DNA of 64,000 nt from Lachnospiraceae bacterium KM106-2 (GCA_009731425.1 AP018794.1:2921960-2985959); one strand, 5' to 3'; counted from the stretch's first letter, positions 26,600 through 36,322 are shown. Program-made: numbers and translations. The notes: generated by a model not told the origin, from the letters alone.

Positions 26600-26697
26600 T
26601 ACAACACCACCTTTAGGAGAATGAAACAATCACTTCTCACTATATCAAAATAGTATATTCAAGATAGTTTAGCTTTAGAACATTATAATTAATAAAA

Positions 26698-26730
26698 AAC
26701 AGAAAGAGTCTGGCAAGCCAAACTCTTTCT
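26698..26730 (-). terminator. Terminator of thrC
   Basis: AGAAAGAGTCTGGC (26701-26714) pairs with GCCAAACTCTTTCT (26717-26730), with one G-U pair. On the minus strand a T-rich run follows. Confidence 0.8.
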
Positions 26731-26740
26731 TCTTGTATTT

Positions 26741-28231
26741 TTATCTTAAATTTAAGATTCTCTCTACTTCTTTCTGCATATCTTTATGATCACAAACCGT
26801 ATCATGCAGAACTGGTGCAGTTCGAATATCTTCGATTGCCTGTGGTACTTTTGTTTTAGCAATCTTGCTTAATTCATCAACTAGCTCAAAGTCTGTTTTT
26901 TCATCATAATTTTGATCAATTGCGTTCATTACACTTCTTGTAAACTTATATGGACTTGCAGTTGATGCAATGATCGTTGGTGTTGCATCTTTTGTCTTTG
27001 TTTTATAATCATTATACACACTTGCTGCTACAGCTGTATGGGTATCGATTACATAACCTGTTTTCTTATATAAGGAATGAATGGTGAATGCTGTCTGCTC
27101 TTCAGTTGCAAATCCACCAACGAAATCAGATAGTTTAGCTTTCATTTCATCCGTTATCTGATATACACCTTTTGTCTTAAGCTGATTCATCAATTCCATG
27201 TTTTTGCTAGCATCTTCACCTGATATCTTATAGATTAAACGCTCTAAATTACTAGAAATCAATATATCCATGGATGGTGAAGAAGTTAGGATAAATTCAC
27301 GATTTCTATCATAGGTTCCTGTTTGGAAGAAATCGAATAAAACTTTATTATCATTGGATGCACAAATTAATTTATTGATTGGTACACCCATATTCTTAGC
27401 AAAGTAAGCTGCTAATATATTTCCAAAGTTACCGGTTGGAACCACAACATTAATCGGATCATTTAATTTAATCGTTCCATTCTTCAAAAGTCTAGTATAT
27501 GCATATACATAATAGACAACTTGTGGTACAAGTCTTCCGATATTAATAGAGTTAGCAGATGAGAATTGATATCCTTTTTGATCCATTACCTTTGCCAATT
27601 CTTTATTACCAAACATCGCTTTAACGCCGCTCTGTGCGTCATCAAAGTTGCCTTTAATTCCAATAACATATGTATTATTGCCTCTTTGTGTAACCATCTG
27701 CTTTTCCTGAATTGGACTTACTCCATCCTTTGGATAAAAGACTATGATCTTAGTGCCTTCCACATCGGCAAATCCTGCAAGTGCCGCCTTACCAGTATCA
27801 CCTGAGGTAGCTGTTAAGATTACAATATCGTTTTTCACTTTATTTTTCTTAGCTGCCGTTGTAAGTAGATAAGGTAGTATTGATAATGCCATATCTTTAA
27901 ATGCAATTGTAGATCCATGAAACAATTCCAGATAGTACGCTCCATCAGCTTTTACGATAGGAGCAATCTCCTTTGTATCGAATTTGGAATCATATGCCTT
28001 AGTAATACAACTCTTGAGTTCTTCCTCAGTAAAATCTGTGAGAAATTGTTTCATCACCTCATATGCAACTTCTTGATATGATAAATTGGATAACTGCTCA
28101 AGTGGCACATCTAACGAAGGGATATTTTCCGGAACAAACAAGCCACCGTCTGAAGCTAAGCCCTTAAGAATCGCCTGAGATGCAGTGACTGTCTCGTTGT
28201 TACTTCTAGTACTGTTGTATAAAAGATTCAT
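26741..28231 (-). CDS. thrC: Threonine synthase
   Basis: 496 residues, the long (yeast/E. coli type) form. It begins MNLLYNSTRS and has GLASDGGLFVPENIP. PLP lysine lies in ELFHGSTIAFKDMAL, the phosphate loop in LTATSGDTGKAAL, and VVPTGNFGNILAAYFAKNMG follows. It converts O-phosphohomoserine to threonine. ATG at 28231 is preferred for spacing from AGAAGG; an ATG three codons earlier (28240) abuts that site. No leader or riboswitch was recognised upstream, and no other threonine gene is adjacent. Confidence 0.95.
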   Translation of the reverse strand: MNLLYNSTRSNNETVTASQAILKGLASDGGLFVPENIPSLDVPLEQLSNLSYQEVAYEVMKQFLTDFTEEELKSCITKAYDSKFDTKEIAPIVKADGAYYLELFHGSTIAFKDMALSILPYLLTTAAKKNKVKNDIVILTATSGDTGKAALAGFADVEGTKIIVFYPKDGVSPIQEKQMVTQRGNNTYVIGIKGNFDDAQSGVKAMFGNKELAKVMDQKGYQFSSANSINIGRLVPQVVYYVYAYTRLLKNGTIKLNDPINVVVPTGNFGNILAAYFAKNMGVPINKLICASNDNKVLFDFFQTGTYDRNREFILTSSPSMDILISSNLERLIYKISGEDASKNMELMNQLKTKGVYQITDEMKAKLSDFVGGFATEEQTAFTIHSLYKKTGYVIDTHTAVAASVYNDYKTKTKDATPTIIASTASPYKFTRSVMNAIDQNYDEKTDFELVDELSKIAKTKVPQAIEDIRTAPVLHDTVCDHKDMQKEVERILNLR

Positions 28232-28332
28232 TTCCTTCATTCCTTCTCTATGTAATTTTTTTGTATTATAACATTTTTACCAATAGGATACAAGGATTTT
28301 CTGGAAAAGATTGCATAGTCTGTTTTTTCTAA

Positions 28333-29232
28333 CTATCTATAAAATGTATGACCACCGTGTGTAAAAAGTCTCTGCAAACTGCGGTCAAACCATCCTAAGT
28401 TACTTCTTGCTGCAACTTTTCTTGCAACAAAGAATAATGCACCTGAAGAATAGTTCTCTCCTTTTAAAACTCTGCTTACTGCTTTCTTCGTTTCTTTCGA
28501 TACCTTTACTCGATAGATACTTCCATTTTGTACTGGCGAGAACTGATAAGTTCCTCCGCTATGCTGAAAAACAATAGCTTTCACAGTATTCGGAAAACGA
28601 CTACTTCTAATTCTATTAATTACTACATTGGCAACAAGCATCTTACCTTTGATATCCTGGTTACCTGCCTCTGCCTGTACGATTCTTTCTAATACTTTAC
28701 GTTCTGAACTGCAAAGATCCATTTTATAACGATCTAATGCTGCTTTACGAGCTCTTTCCCTTCTTTGTTTCTCTTCTTTGGCCTTAATCTGATTAATTCG
28801 TGAAGTCTCTGCTTCTTCTCTCTCTTCCGTCGTCTTACGCTCATATTCTTCCTGTTTATTCTCTTGGTCGGAAGCCTTTTCCTCATTGACCTTATTTACA
28901 GTATCCGAGAAAGTCTTAGTAATTTGCTTTACTGGACGACCGATAGGAATCTCTGCCAAATGATTCTCCTTTGTTCCTTCCACTTCTTTATCATTCGTCT
29001 TGTTCTCTGTCTTGGTCTTACTTCCTTCTCCTATGATCCTGCCTGCTCGAATTGTCTTAGCTTGAACGACCACCTCACCCCTTGCAATGGAATTAACAGC
29101 ATCTACGTTCATAAGAAGGAATGCAGAACTGATACAATATGCCATAGTAATGTAACAAGCTTTTTTATATTCTGTAACAATTCTTAACAATTTTGTCTTA
29201 GACCAACAAAGAAATAAGCGAATGTTTTTCAT
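28333..29232 (-). CDS. Cell-wall hydrolase, SleB/CwlJ family
   Basis: 299 residues. One N-terminal membrane helix (about 26-44) is followed by a long charged linker rich in Lys/Glu (70-170, likely coiled coil). A Hydrolase_2 domain fills 175-299: VLERIVQAEAGNQDIKGKMLVANVVINR (catalytic Glu region), then FPNTVKAIVFQ and YQFSPVQNG. Family members are spore cortex or peptidoglycan lytic enzymes. A clear sigma-A promoter argues for vegetative use here rather than only in spores. The protein is membrane-anchored, with the enzyme outside. Confidence 0.85.
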   Translation of the reverse strand: MKNIRLFLCWSKTKLLRIVTEYKKACYITMAYCISSAFLLMNVDAVNSIARGEVVVQAKTIRAGRIIGEGSKTKTENKTNDKEVEGTKENHLAEIPIGRPVKQITKTFSDTVNKVNEEKASDQENKQEEYERKTTEEREEAETSRINQIKAKEEKQRRERARKAALDRYKMDLCSSERKVLERIVQAEAGNQDIKGKMLVANVVINRIRSSRFPNTVKAIVFQHSGGTYQFSPVQNGSIYRVKVSKETKKAVSRVLKGENYSSGALFFVARKVAARSNLGWFDRSLQRLFTHGGHTFYR

Positions 29233-29270
29233 AAATATGAACTCCTTTTCTTTGTTTATATTTTACAGAA

Positions 29271-29298
29271 ATTATAACAAATTGTAAACGAGTGTCAA
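29271..29298 (-). promoter_or_regulatory. Sigma-A promoter of the SleB-type hydrolase
   Basis: -35 TTGACA (29293-29298), 16-bp spacer, -10 TATAAT (29271-29276); both boxes are perfect. Confidence 0.75.
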
Positions 29299-29529
29299 TA
29301 CGGAATGGAAATATTTAGAAATAGTGTATCGTTTTAGTTTTCTTCTCAAAAATAGAACCGGAACTTCTTACAAAAATTGTAAATTTATTATTGCATTTGT
29401 TATGCACTTTTACTGCCAAATGATTACTAAATTGTTACGGATATGTTACATTTTAATTACGACACAAACTTTGCTCACTTGTATAAAACCAATTTATTTC
29501 AACATAATTTACCAGTAAATAAGATATTA

Positions 29530-29564
29530 TTTACATTTTATTGTCGATTTAATTATGATATACT
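29530..29564 (+). promoter_or_regulatory. Promoter of the AP2-domain gene
   Basis: -35 TTTACA (29530-29535) and -10 TATGAT (29554-29559) at 18 bp. An alternative extended -10 TGATATACT overlaps at 29556-29564. The rest of the 29299-29529 gap is AT-rich and holds no gene I can support. Confidence 0.45.
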
Positions 29565-29595
29565 GAAATCAATATGGAACAAAAGAGGGTTATCA

Positions 29596-30393
29596 ATGAA
29601 TTTACTACCAGGAGTATATACTGCAACAACAAAAAAGGGTGAATTATATTATCGCTCTTCTATTACTATCAACCGAAAGCATATCAGTCTCGGCAGCTAT
29701 CCAACTGAGGAAATCGCACATCAGGCTTATCTTGATGCTGGTCATATCTATTATGACTCAGCCCTTTCGATCCCTGATTATGCCAACGCGGACACGCCTC
29801 TTGATTTTATAAAGTGGGTTGCTTTGATCAATTATCGTGATAATGGCATTTACATAAAGACACCTATTTATCTAAAGAAGCAATTTTTCTTTTACTATCT
29901 ATCAGAAAAACAAGTTCTAAAGTTTGATACGGATGATCTTTTCTATTATTCTGCTCATAAGATCATGCAGCGAGGTGGACATCTCTTTGTATCAGAATAT
30001 GGGATGCAGGTAAATATTCTAAATCGTTATGGGATTAAGAATTATGCCGTAGCTGGGAAGGACTACTGTTTTGCTAATCAAGATAGCAATGATTTTCGCT
30101 ACCATAATATTGAAGTAACCAATCGTTATCATGGTGTTGCTAGGTACATAGATAAAGGACGTTTTCGCTATATTGCAAAAATAATCATAAATGGTAGTTA
30201 CATTATCGGTCGTTATTCTTCCGAGGAGGAAGCTGCCATCGCTTATAACAAAGCTGCCGCCTTGCTAAAAGAAAAGGGAGCTCCCCGTAATTATCCTGAA
30301 AACTATATTGAACATATTGATGCGATCGAATATGCTGCACTCTACAATCGAATTCGAATCTCAAAAAAAATAAGAGACTACTCATTTGAGTAG
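29596..30393 (+). CDS. AP2-domain protein, homing-endonuclease-like without HNH
   Basis: 265 residues. The C-terminal 65 residues are an AP2/ERF-type DNA-binding domain: YHGVARY, then FRYIAKIIINGSYIIGRYSSEEEAAIAYNKAA and the closing NYPENYI. The N terminus (GVYTATTKKGELYYRSSITI, SLGSYPTEEIAHQAYLDA) repeats the same pattern in weaker form. Between them SNDFRYHNIEVTNR resembles the DNRxENL segment of HNH endonucleases, but no His-His catalytic pair is seen. Start ATG 29596 (AGAGGG site). Likely a DNA-binding protein; target unknown. Confidence 0.7.
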   Translation: MNLLPGVYTATTKKGELYYRSSITINRKHISLGSYPTEEIAHQAYLDAGHIYYDSALSIPDYANADTPLDFIKWVALINYRDNGIYIKTPIYLKKQFFFYYLSEKQVLKFDTDDLFYYSAHKIMQRGGHLFVSEYGMQVNILNRYGIKNYAVAGKDYCFANQDSNDFRYHNIEVTNRYHGVARYIDKGRFRYIAKIIINGSYIIGRYSSEEEAAIAYNKAAALLKEKGAPRNYPENYIEHIDAIEYAALYNRIRISKKIRDYSFE

Positions 30394-30400
30394 TCTCTTT
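30372..30400. terminator. Bidirectional terminator overlapping the AP2 gene end
   Basis: AAGAGACTACTC (30372-30383) pairs with GAGTAGTCTCTT (30388-30399), flanked by A8 on the left. The stop codon of the AP2 gene is inside the stem. It also ends the converging ABC operon. Confidence 0.85.
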
Positions 30401-30446
30401 AACTTATCGACAAAGTAGACATTAGGAACGCAACAGTGATTGTTTA

Positions 30447-31313
30447 TTATGTTTCACTACATTTTAACGGATCAATTCTTCGATTAGCTAAATGGAGCAT
30501 CCATATCATCACCACCGCCTGCAGAAGGATACTAATAAGAATCCAGTGGCTGCTTACCCATTCAGGACAAGTTCCCATCTCTTTTAATACACTAATGAAG
30601 CTTGCATAGCTTCCAAACTGGTTCGTTAACATAGCTACGAACGTCAGGATCGGATTTAACAATAATAATAGAATGAGTTCTCCTGCACCTCTTGCTACAT
30701 CATTCTTTATGCTATTAACCGAGAACACCGCATAGACAAAAAAGAAACTTCCTACCGTCAAGGCTATCGTCGTAAAATAAGTACTTACAATGGCATTTAT
30801 GGTCTTCTTAATCCGAGTTGAATAATAAATACCAAAGCTTCCTATGAATGCTGCTAAAAAGACAAAATACAAGATCAGCTCTAATAGATCCTTAGGCGTA
30901 ATTCCTCCGATCGTAAATACTACCGCTGCAAAAGGGGCGCTCGAAATGATCAGCAATAAAAGTACACTGATAGAAGAGAGCAATTTTCCAACGATGATCT
31001 TATACGGTTGTAATGTGCTCGCAAGAAGCATATCAAAGGTCTGCTTCTCTCTCTCCATTGAAATGGCCCCTCCGGTAGATGCAGGCACGATCAATAAGAT
31101 CAATACAAATTCAACGATCGCTAATATCACATAGATCTGAAGAATACTAGAAACCGATGTTACTGATACCTGCGTTGACAGATCTAATAATAAATAGTAG
31201 ACAAACATTGTAATGATCGCGATGATAGAATTAAATGCCAGCAATTTAAATACAATTCGTCGACTTCGCATGGTCAACATTAATTCTTTTTTATAGACCG
31301 GATTCATTTTCAT
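30447..31313 (-). CDS. ABC-2 type exporter permease
   Basis: 288 residues with six hydrophobic helices. ISMEREKQTFDMLLASTLQPYKIIVGKLLSS between helices 2 and 3 is the typical ABC-2 coupling segment. Last gene of the five-gene operon that starts with the response regulator at 36150. Its ATG lies inside the ATPase gene (23-bp overlap), so the two are translationally coupled and form the transporter. Cargo unknown; peptides or lipid-like compounds are usual for this class. Confidence 0.85.
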   Translation of the reverse strand: MKMNPVYKKELMLTMRSRRIVFKLLAFNSIIAIITMFVYYLLLDLSTQVSVTSVSSILQIYVILAIVEFVLILLIVPASTGGAISMEREKQTFDMLLASTLQPYKIIVGKLLSSISVLLLLIISSAPFAAVVFTIGGITPKDLLELILYFVFLAAFIGSFGIYYSTRIKKTINAIVSTYFTTIALTVGSFFFVYAVFSVNSIKNDVARGAGELILLLLLNPILTFVAMLTNQFGSYASFISVLKEMGTCPEWVSSHWILISILLQAVVMIWMLHLANRRIDPLKCSET

Positions 31314-32250
31314 ACTCTGTCATCCCTCCCATATCATCCTCCGTAATCTTCATAAATAAGGACTCTAAGTTTCCTTCTTCTCTTGCATAATAATTTACTT
31401 TCGCACCTGTTGCTATGATGGATGTAAGAAGCTCAGCCTCTTCCTCTTCCTTTCCTGCAAAAGTCAGAAAGACACTGTTTTCTAAGATAGATACACTCTC
31501 AACATATCGATTTCGTTTTATCACTTGCATCGCACGTTGTCTGTCTCCAGTAAAACGAATCACAAGTGGATTGCTCATATTATAGTTATCCATGATCTCT
31601 GTGACACTTCCACTAATGATCATTCTTCCTTCTTCTACAATTCCTATATTATTACACAATTCAGCTAGCTCAGGTAAAATGTGTGAGCTAATCAAAATTG
31701 TTCTTCCTTTATCCCTTAAATTCTTTAATATATCCTTCATTTCGATTCGAGCTCGTGGATCCATTCCAGATGCTGGTTCATCTAGTACAAGAATCTCAGG
31801 ATCATGAACCATGGTTCTTGCAAGGCAAAGTCTCTGTTTCATTCCTCTGCTTAATTCATCCACATAGCAGTTCCTTTTATCTTTCAAATTCACCAATTCG
31901 ATCAGTTCTTCACATAATTTACGTGCATTTACTCCGTCAATTCCATATAGAGATGCATAGAACTCCATATACTCTAAAACCTTTAGATTATCATATACTC
32001 CGAAGAAGTCTGGCATATATCCGATCTTAGACTTCAACTCATTCATATTGTGGATCATACTCTCTCCATCTAATAAGATATCACCAGTATCTGCACGTAA
32101 TAATCCACTGATGATCTTCATTGTTGTGGTCTTACCCGCTCCATTCGGTCCAACAAACCCATAGATGGTATTATCCGGAATGATAAAATCCATTCCTTTA
32201 AGTGCTAAGAAGTCACCATAGCTTTTATAAAGATTTTTAACTTCAAGCAT
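31291..32250 (-). CDS. ABC exporter ATP-binding protein
   Basis: 319 residues. Walker A GPNGAGKTTT, signature LSRGMKQRL, Walker B ILVLDEPASGMDP and a switch His in LISSHIL. A C-terminal extension of about 90 residues is typical of drug/antibiotic-type ABC-2 ATPases. The ATG overlaps the stop of the preceding gene (TAATG). Works with the permease at 30447. Confidence 0.9.
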   Translation of the reverse strand: MLEVKNLYKSYGDFLALKGMDFIIPDNTIYGFVGPNGAGKTTTMKIISGLLRADTGDILLDGESMIHNMNELKSKIGYMPDFFGVYDNLKVLEYMEFYASLYGIDGVNARKLCEELIELVNLKDKRNCYVDELSRGMKQRLCLARTMVHDPEILVLDEPASGMDPRARIEMKDILKNLRDKGRTILISSHILPELAELCNNIGIVEEGRMIISGSVTEIMDNYNMSNPLVIRFTGDRQRAMQVIKRNRYVESVSILENSVFLTFAGKEEEEAELLTSIIATGAKVNYYAREEGNLESLFMKITEDDMGGMTEYENESGL

Positions 32251-34241
32251 TAGTACTCTCCTCCTTGCACATCTACCTCAATCGGAATATTTACTAGATT
32301 AATGCCATCTGCATGCATTCCTGTAGACTTCACTAATTCATTATCAGATTTCATGATTCCCATAAGATAACATCTTCCATATGTTAAATTGGTATATAGA
32401 TTAATACACTCATTATATAGTAAACTAATCACTCTTCGCTTTTTCTCTGAAGTATTTGCACATAACTTTTTCAACACTCCATCTAATTCATTTGCCTTAT
32501 TAATATAGTTAAACGAATCTAATTTGTTGATCGTAAGCTCTGAACCATTTTTTAGTGTTCCGATCTGATAAAACTGATCATTTAGAATCAATACACAGTT
32601 CTCCAAATCTATTCCAAGATTATTCTGTATTTTTCCTGTATACTGTGTTCTTCTCTGGGTGATTTCTGTCTGTAATTCTCCTGCTAACTTACTTTGATAA
32701 TCAGCCTGAAAACTAATAGAAGAAAGTGCTGGATACTCGCTCAATGTCATACTCGAGTTCTTTCCCATATTGATTTTTGCATTTGCTTCCATACTAAACG
32801 CACTGCTGTAATAACTTAAATCTGCAATTTTGGTCAAATTATATCCGTCTTTAAATGGAATAACATAATCATCATTAAATGGAGTTAATATATTAAATCT
32901 TAGGTTCTGTTCTGACTGATCTCCTGAAATCGTCATATAATTTACATAGGTTAATTGTGGTGTCTTGATCCTTGTGTGATACCCCACAATATAGATCAAT
33001 ACTGTAAATAAAAGAGAAATAGCAGGAACCATTATCCACATATACTCTCTCTTATCTTTTTTCTTCAAGATCAGATATAGTACAGGTCCTACTAACAAGA
33101 TATAAACCACAAAGAAAGGAATATATACTATCGTTTTCGGTATGGAATTACCTGAAGTATTCAAATATTGATTTACATATCCAATATTATCTGTATTTTT
33201 TAAATAGCGATCGATATGGCTTCCTTGACCTGACAGTTCTGATGATTTATCCAGATATAAATTTAGTTTTTCTTGACTACTCATACTATTTTCTAATAGT
33301 TTTAACATATACTTACCATCTTCACCGTTCGCGATCAAATCTACGGAAGATACTAAAATATTACCCAGTCCTAATTTCATAGACTGCATTAAGTCGTAAT
33401 CATCCTCTTTGATAATTGAAACTGCATTCTCAAAATGTATTGGAAGCACTGATCGATTTTTTTTCTGTAACTTATCATTTTCCAGATTCGTTTGAATCTT
33501 TTGAAATTCTTCCACTTTTGCATCTGGGATAAATGTTTGAACACTCTCCACAGTTTCTGTTCGTTTACTGCCACTTCCGATAACAAGCATTTTCCCAGAC
33601 CGTACCCATTTCTTTAATGTCTCAACCTGTTCTTTCGTCAGATCCTTGATATCATAATCCTGTAAAACAATAAAGTCGATCGTAGAAAGCGCTTTTTCAT
33701 TTAGATTAATATCACGCTTGCTTAACTTTAAAACGTAATCTTTATTCTTACCAAGATAATCGAAATCATCGATATTTCTAGATAGTACTCCGATTACGAC
33801 CTTGTTCTCTTTCTGAACCGATTTTACTTTTTCTTTTTTCTGAAATACGATCTTACCGTTACTATCGGTTAATGTAATAACGGTACTAACACTTTCCGTT
33901 TCCCAATAAGGAAGAAATTCGCAAATTGTTGTCTCTCCTTTTTGAGCACTTATCTCTTTATTTAATTGAACGACATCACCAGACTCTTGAGTATAGCGTA
34001 ATGTTGCTGTTCCCTTAAAATCTTTATCTTTATTTACGATCTTTACCACCACTGGGGTATAGCTATTTTGTATCGCAAACGAATCAATCCCATAGGATAC
34101 GGTAATTTCCATCTGCCCCATCTGATAGATAACCTGACTATCATTTACAGATTCTTTCGCCTCTGATACGTGACCGATTCCCAATAGCATTATACAGATC
34201 AGCATCGCTATTATCGTTTTACCTTTTATTTTCATCCTCAT
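32250..34241 (-). CDS. Large extracytoplasmic membrane protein of the ABC operon
   Basis: 663 residues, not assigned to a named family with certainty. Signal peptide (about 1-28). An Ig-like beta domain follows (about 35-145, VVVKIVNKDKDFKGTATLRY). A Rossmann-like domain (about 150-330) contains DFIVLQDYDIKDL and LVIGSGSKRTE. A membrane helix with VYIPFFVVYILLVGPVLYLILKKKDKREY comes next (about 370-395), plus another (about 403-420), then a further outer domain. It sits between a two-component system and an ABC exporter, suggesting an accessory or sensing part of that transporter. Confidence 0.65.
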   Translation of the reverse strand: MRMKIKGKTIIAMLICIMLLGIGHVSEAKESVNDSQVIYQMGQMEITVSYGIDSFAIQNSYTPVVVKIVNKDKDFKGTATLRYTQESGDVVQLNKEISAQKGETTICEFLPYWETESVSTVITLTDSNGKIVFQKKEKVKSVQKENKVVIGVLSRNIDDFDYLGKNKDYVLKLSKRDINLNEKALSTIDFIVLQDYDIKDLTKEQVETLKKWVRSGKMLVIGSGSKRTETVESVQTFIPDAKVEEFQKIQTNLENDKLQKKNRSVLPIHFENAVSIIKEDDYDLMQSMKLGLGNILVSSVDLIANGEDGKYMLKLLENSMSSQEKLNLYLDKSSELSGQGSHIDRYLKNTDNIGYVNQYLNTSGNSIPKTIVYIPFFVVYILLVGPVLYLILKKKDKREYMWIMVPAISLLFTVLIYIVGYHTRIKTPQLTYVNYMTISGDQSEQNLRFNILTPFNDDYVIPFKDGYNLTKIADLSYYSSAFSMEANAKINMGKNSSMTLSEYPALSSISFQADYQSKLAGELQTEITQRRTQYTGKIQNNLGIDLENCVLILNDQFYQIGTLKNGSELTINKLDSFNYINKANELDGVLKKLCANTSEKKRRVISLLYNECINLYTNLTYGRCYLMGIMKSDNELVKSTGMHADGINLVNIPIEVDVQGGEY

Positions 34242-34244
34242 TCT

Positions 34245-35459
34245 CTACTTCATCTCCAGTGGCAATTTAATAGTAAATACAGTTCCATCAAGGTCACTTT
34301 TCAATGCAATATCTCCTTGGTGCATCACAATGATCTTCTTTGCAATCGCCAATCCAAGTCCGGTTCCTCCTGTTGCCTGTGATCTAGAGCTTTCAACACG
34401 GTAAAATTTATCAAATACATTCACTAATTCTTTCTCTGGAATTACTTCTCCATAATTCATAACCGATATGATCGCCTGATTCTCTTCTGTCTCGACCCAT
34501 ACTTTTATTTTTTTACCGTCTTTTCCATACTTAACGGCATTACTGATCAGATTCGCAACCGCTCTTGCTAAAAGATTCGCATCTGCTTGGATCATAACAC
34601 TTGGACTCTTAGCTGAAAATTCATATTGCAGCTCATACTCCTGAAAACTTGGGTAGAATTCATCCACCATTTGCTCCATAAACTTTACAAGATCGAACGT
34701 ATCCTGATTTAACTTCACTTCACCTGATGAAAACTTAGTATAGCTGAATAAGTCTTCAATCAGCTGTTCCAGACGCTTTGACTTATCATAAGCAACCGCT
34801 AAGTAATGCTTCTCGTCTTCCTTCGTGGTATTAGATCTTCGGGCTAATTCAAGATATCCAATGATAGAAGTCAGAGGAGTTCTAAGATCATGAGTTACAT
34901 TCGTAATTAACTCCTGCCTGATATTCTCCTGATTTTTTTCCGTCTTATACATACTTCCAATTTCACTAGCCATTTTATTGATACTTCTAGCAATTCCTGC
35001 AAATTCATCATCATCCTTAATTCGAATTCTGACATCAAAATTTCCCTCGGTTATCTCATTGATTCCTTCCGTTATCTCATCTAGATAATTGGATAATCTT
35101 CTAGTTAATAATAAAAAGTAAATAATGAATAGCACTAAACCAAGTGTGACTGCCAATACAATGGTTATGGTCAAATAGTCTTTATTTACAAGCAGCAGTG
35201 ACTTTACATTATAAGAAAAAGCATTAGGGGATGCCCCATCTAACAGTTTCTCTTTGTCCTCGATGGGAATATTCCAGATATAGCTAAACAGTCCTTTTCC
35301 GCTGCTTTCTTTCATATTTACTAAGCTATTGATCAGACCTTTTACATAAAATAAAAGATAGTATGCAACTACTTCTGTAATGATCGTATAAAACAAACTA
35401 AGGATACTATAAAATATGATTTCAATCCGAAAACTTTTAAATATGCTTCTACTTTTCAA
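34245..35459 (-). CDS. Sensor histidine kinase, VanS-like
   Basis: 404 residues. Two membrane helices (about 12-38 and 95-118) flank a short outer loop. HAMP, then HisKA with NVTHDLRTPLTSIIGYLE, then HATPase with NLISNAVKYG and TGGTGLGLAI. No ATG exists near the N terminus, so a TTG start is used. TTG at 35459 is 12 bases after GGGGAG; TTG at 35471 abuts it. The gene overlaps the end of the response regulator gene. Signal unknown. Confidence 0.88.
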   Translation of the reverse strand: MKSRSIFKSFRIEIIFYSILSLFYTIITEVVAYYLLFYVKGLINSLVNMKESSGKGLFSYIWNIPIEDKEKLLDGASPNAFSYNVKSLLLVNKDYLTITIVLAVTLGLVLFIIYFLLLTRRLSNYLDEITEGINEITEGNFDVRIRIKDDDEFAGIARSINKMASEIGSMYKTEKNQENIRQELITNVTHDLRTPLTSIIGYLELARRSNTTKEDEKHYLAVAYDKSKRLEQLIEDLFSYTKFSSGEVKLNQDTFDLVKFMEQMVDEFYPSFQEYELQYEFSAKSPSVMIQADANLLARAVANLISNAVKYGKDGKKIKVWVETEENQAIISVMNYGEVIPEKELVNVFDKFYRVESSRSQATGGTGLGLAIAKKIIVMHQGDIALKSDLDGTVFTIKLPLEMK

Positions 35460-36150
35460 TTTTATAGCCAACTCCCCATACTGTTTTTATGATCTTTGCA
35501 TTTCTGGAATCCATCTCTATCTTTTCACGTAATCTTCGAATATGTACCATGACAGTATTATTCGCCTCATACATCTTCTCATTCCATACACTTTCAAATA
35601 TTTCTTCTGTACTGAATACTTTTCCAACATTACTAGCCAATAAATATAAAATATCAAATTCGATTGGTGTTAACTTGATCTCTTTTCCATAAGCGATCAC
35701 CTTGTGAGTCTCTTTATTAATAGTCAGATCCTCCACCTGAATGTCCTTATTATCTTCTGGCTGTGCAGCACCTGCAAATTGTGTTACACGTCTTAACTGA
35801 GATTTGACTCGCGCCATTAATTCCAATGGATTAAATGGTTTGATCATATAATCGTCGGCACCTGTGCTCAATCCGACAATCTTATCTAAATCGCTTGTTT
35901 TGGCGCTTAACATGATAATTGGAATCGTACTGCTCATACGAATTCTCTTACACATCTCTAGTCCGTCCATTCCAGGCATCATAATATCTAAAATTGCTAA
36001 TTGGATCGAATTAGATTTCAATAATCTCAATCCATCTATTGCATTATTTGCTTTTAATACTTTATATCCATCACTAACAAGATGTATCTCTACTAAGTCA
36101 GCGATCTCTTTATCATCATCAACAACTAATATTTGAATTTCTTCTGGCAT
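35449..36150 (-). CDS. OmpR-family response regulator, VanR-like
   Basis: 233 residues. Receiver with VVDDDKEIADLVEIHL, phospho-Asp in LAILDIMMPGMDG and Lys in MIKPFNPLE. Winged helix with KLTPIEFDILYLLA and HIRRLREKIE. The start ATG 36150 follows AGAGAGGTAG; the upstream extension to 36177 is not needed. First gene of the five-gene operon with its kinase, a surface protein and an ABC exporter, which it probably controls. Confidence 0.92.
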   Translation of the reverse strand: MPEEIQILVVDDDKEIADLVEIHLVSDGYKVLKANNAIDGLRLLKSNSIQLAILDIMMPGMDGLEMCKRIRMSSTIPIIMLSAKTSDLDKIVGLSTGADDYMIKPFNPLELMARVKSQLRRVTQFAGAAQPEDNKDIQVEDLTINKETHKVIAYGKEIKLTPIEFDILYLLASNVGKVFSTEEIFESVWNEKMYEANNTVMVHIRRLREKIEMDSRNAKIIKTVWGVGYKIEK

Positions 36151-36284
36151 AACTACCTCTCTTTCACAGAACCCCATCTGTATCTATATTCTCCCTTTTA
36201 TCTATCATAATAACATAGTTTCCTTTTTTATTCTTTACAATAATCTTACTATTTAACGCTTTGGCTCGCTGTTCGCGTAAAAGA

Positions 36285-36314
36285 AAAAGGCTGATTCCTG
36301 TATGAATCAGCCTT
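36285..36314 (-). terminator. Terminator of the VanZ-like operon
   Basis: AAAGGCTGATTC (36285-36296) pairs with GAATCAGCCTTT (36303-36314). It lies 8 bases beyond the stop at 36323. Confidence 0.85.
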
Positions 36315-36322
36315 TGATTTTC

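Noticed and set aside
28232..28332. Leader or T-box before thrC
   Set aside because: Only about 100 bp separate thrC from the hydrolase gene; no T-box sequence or specifier stem is present.
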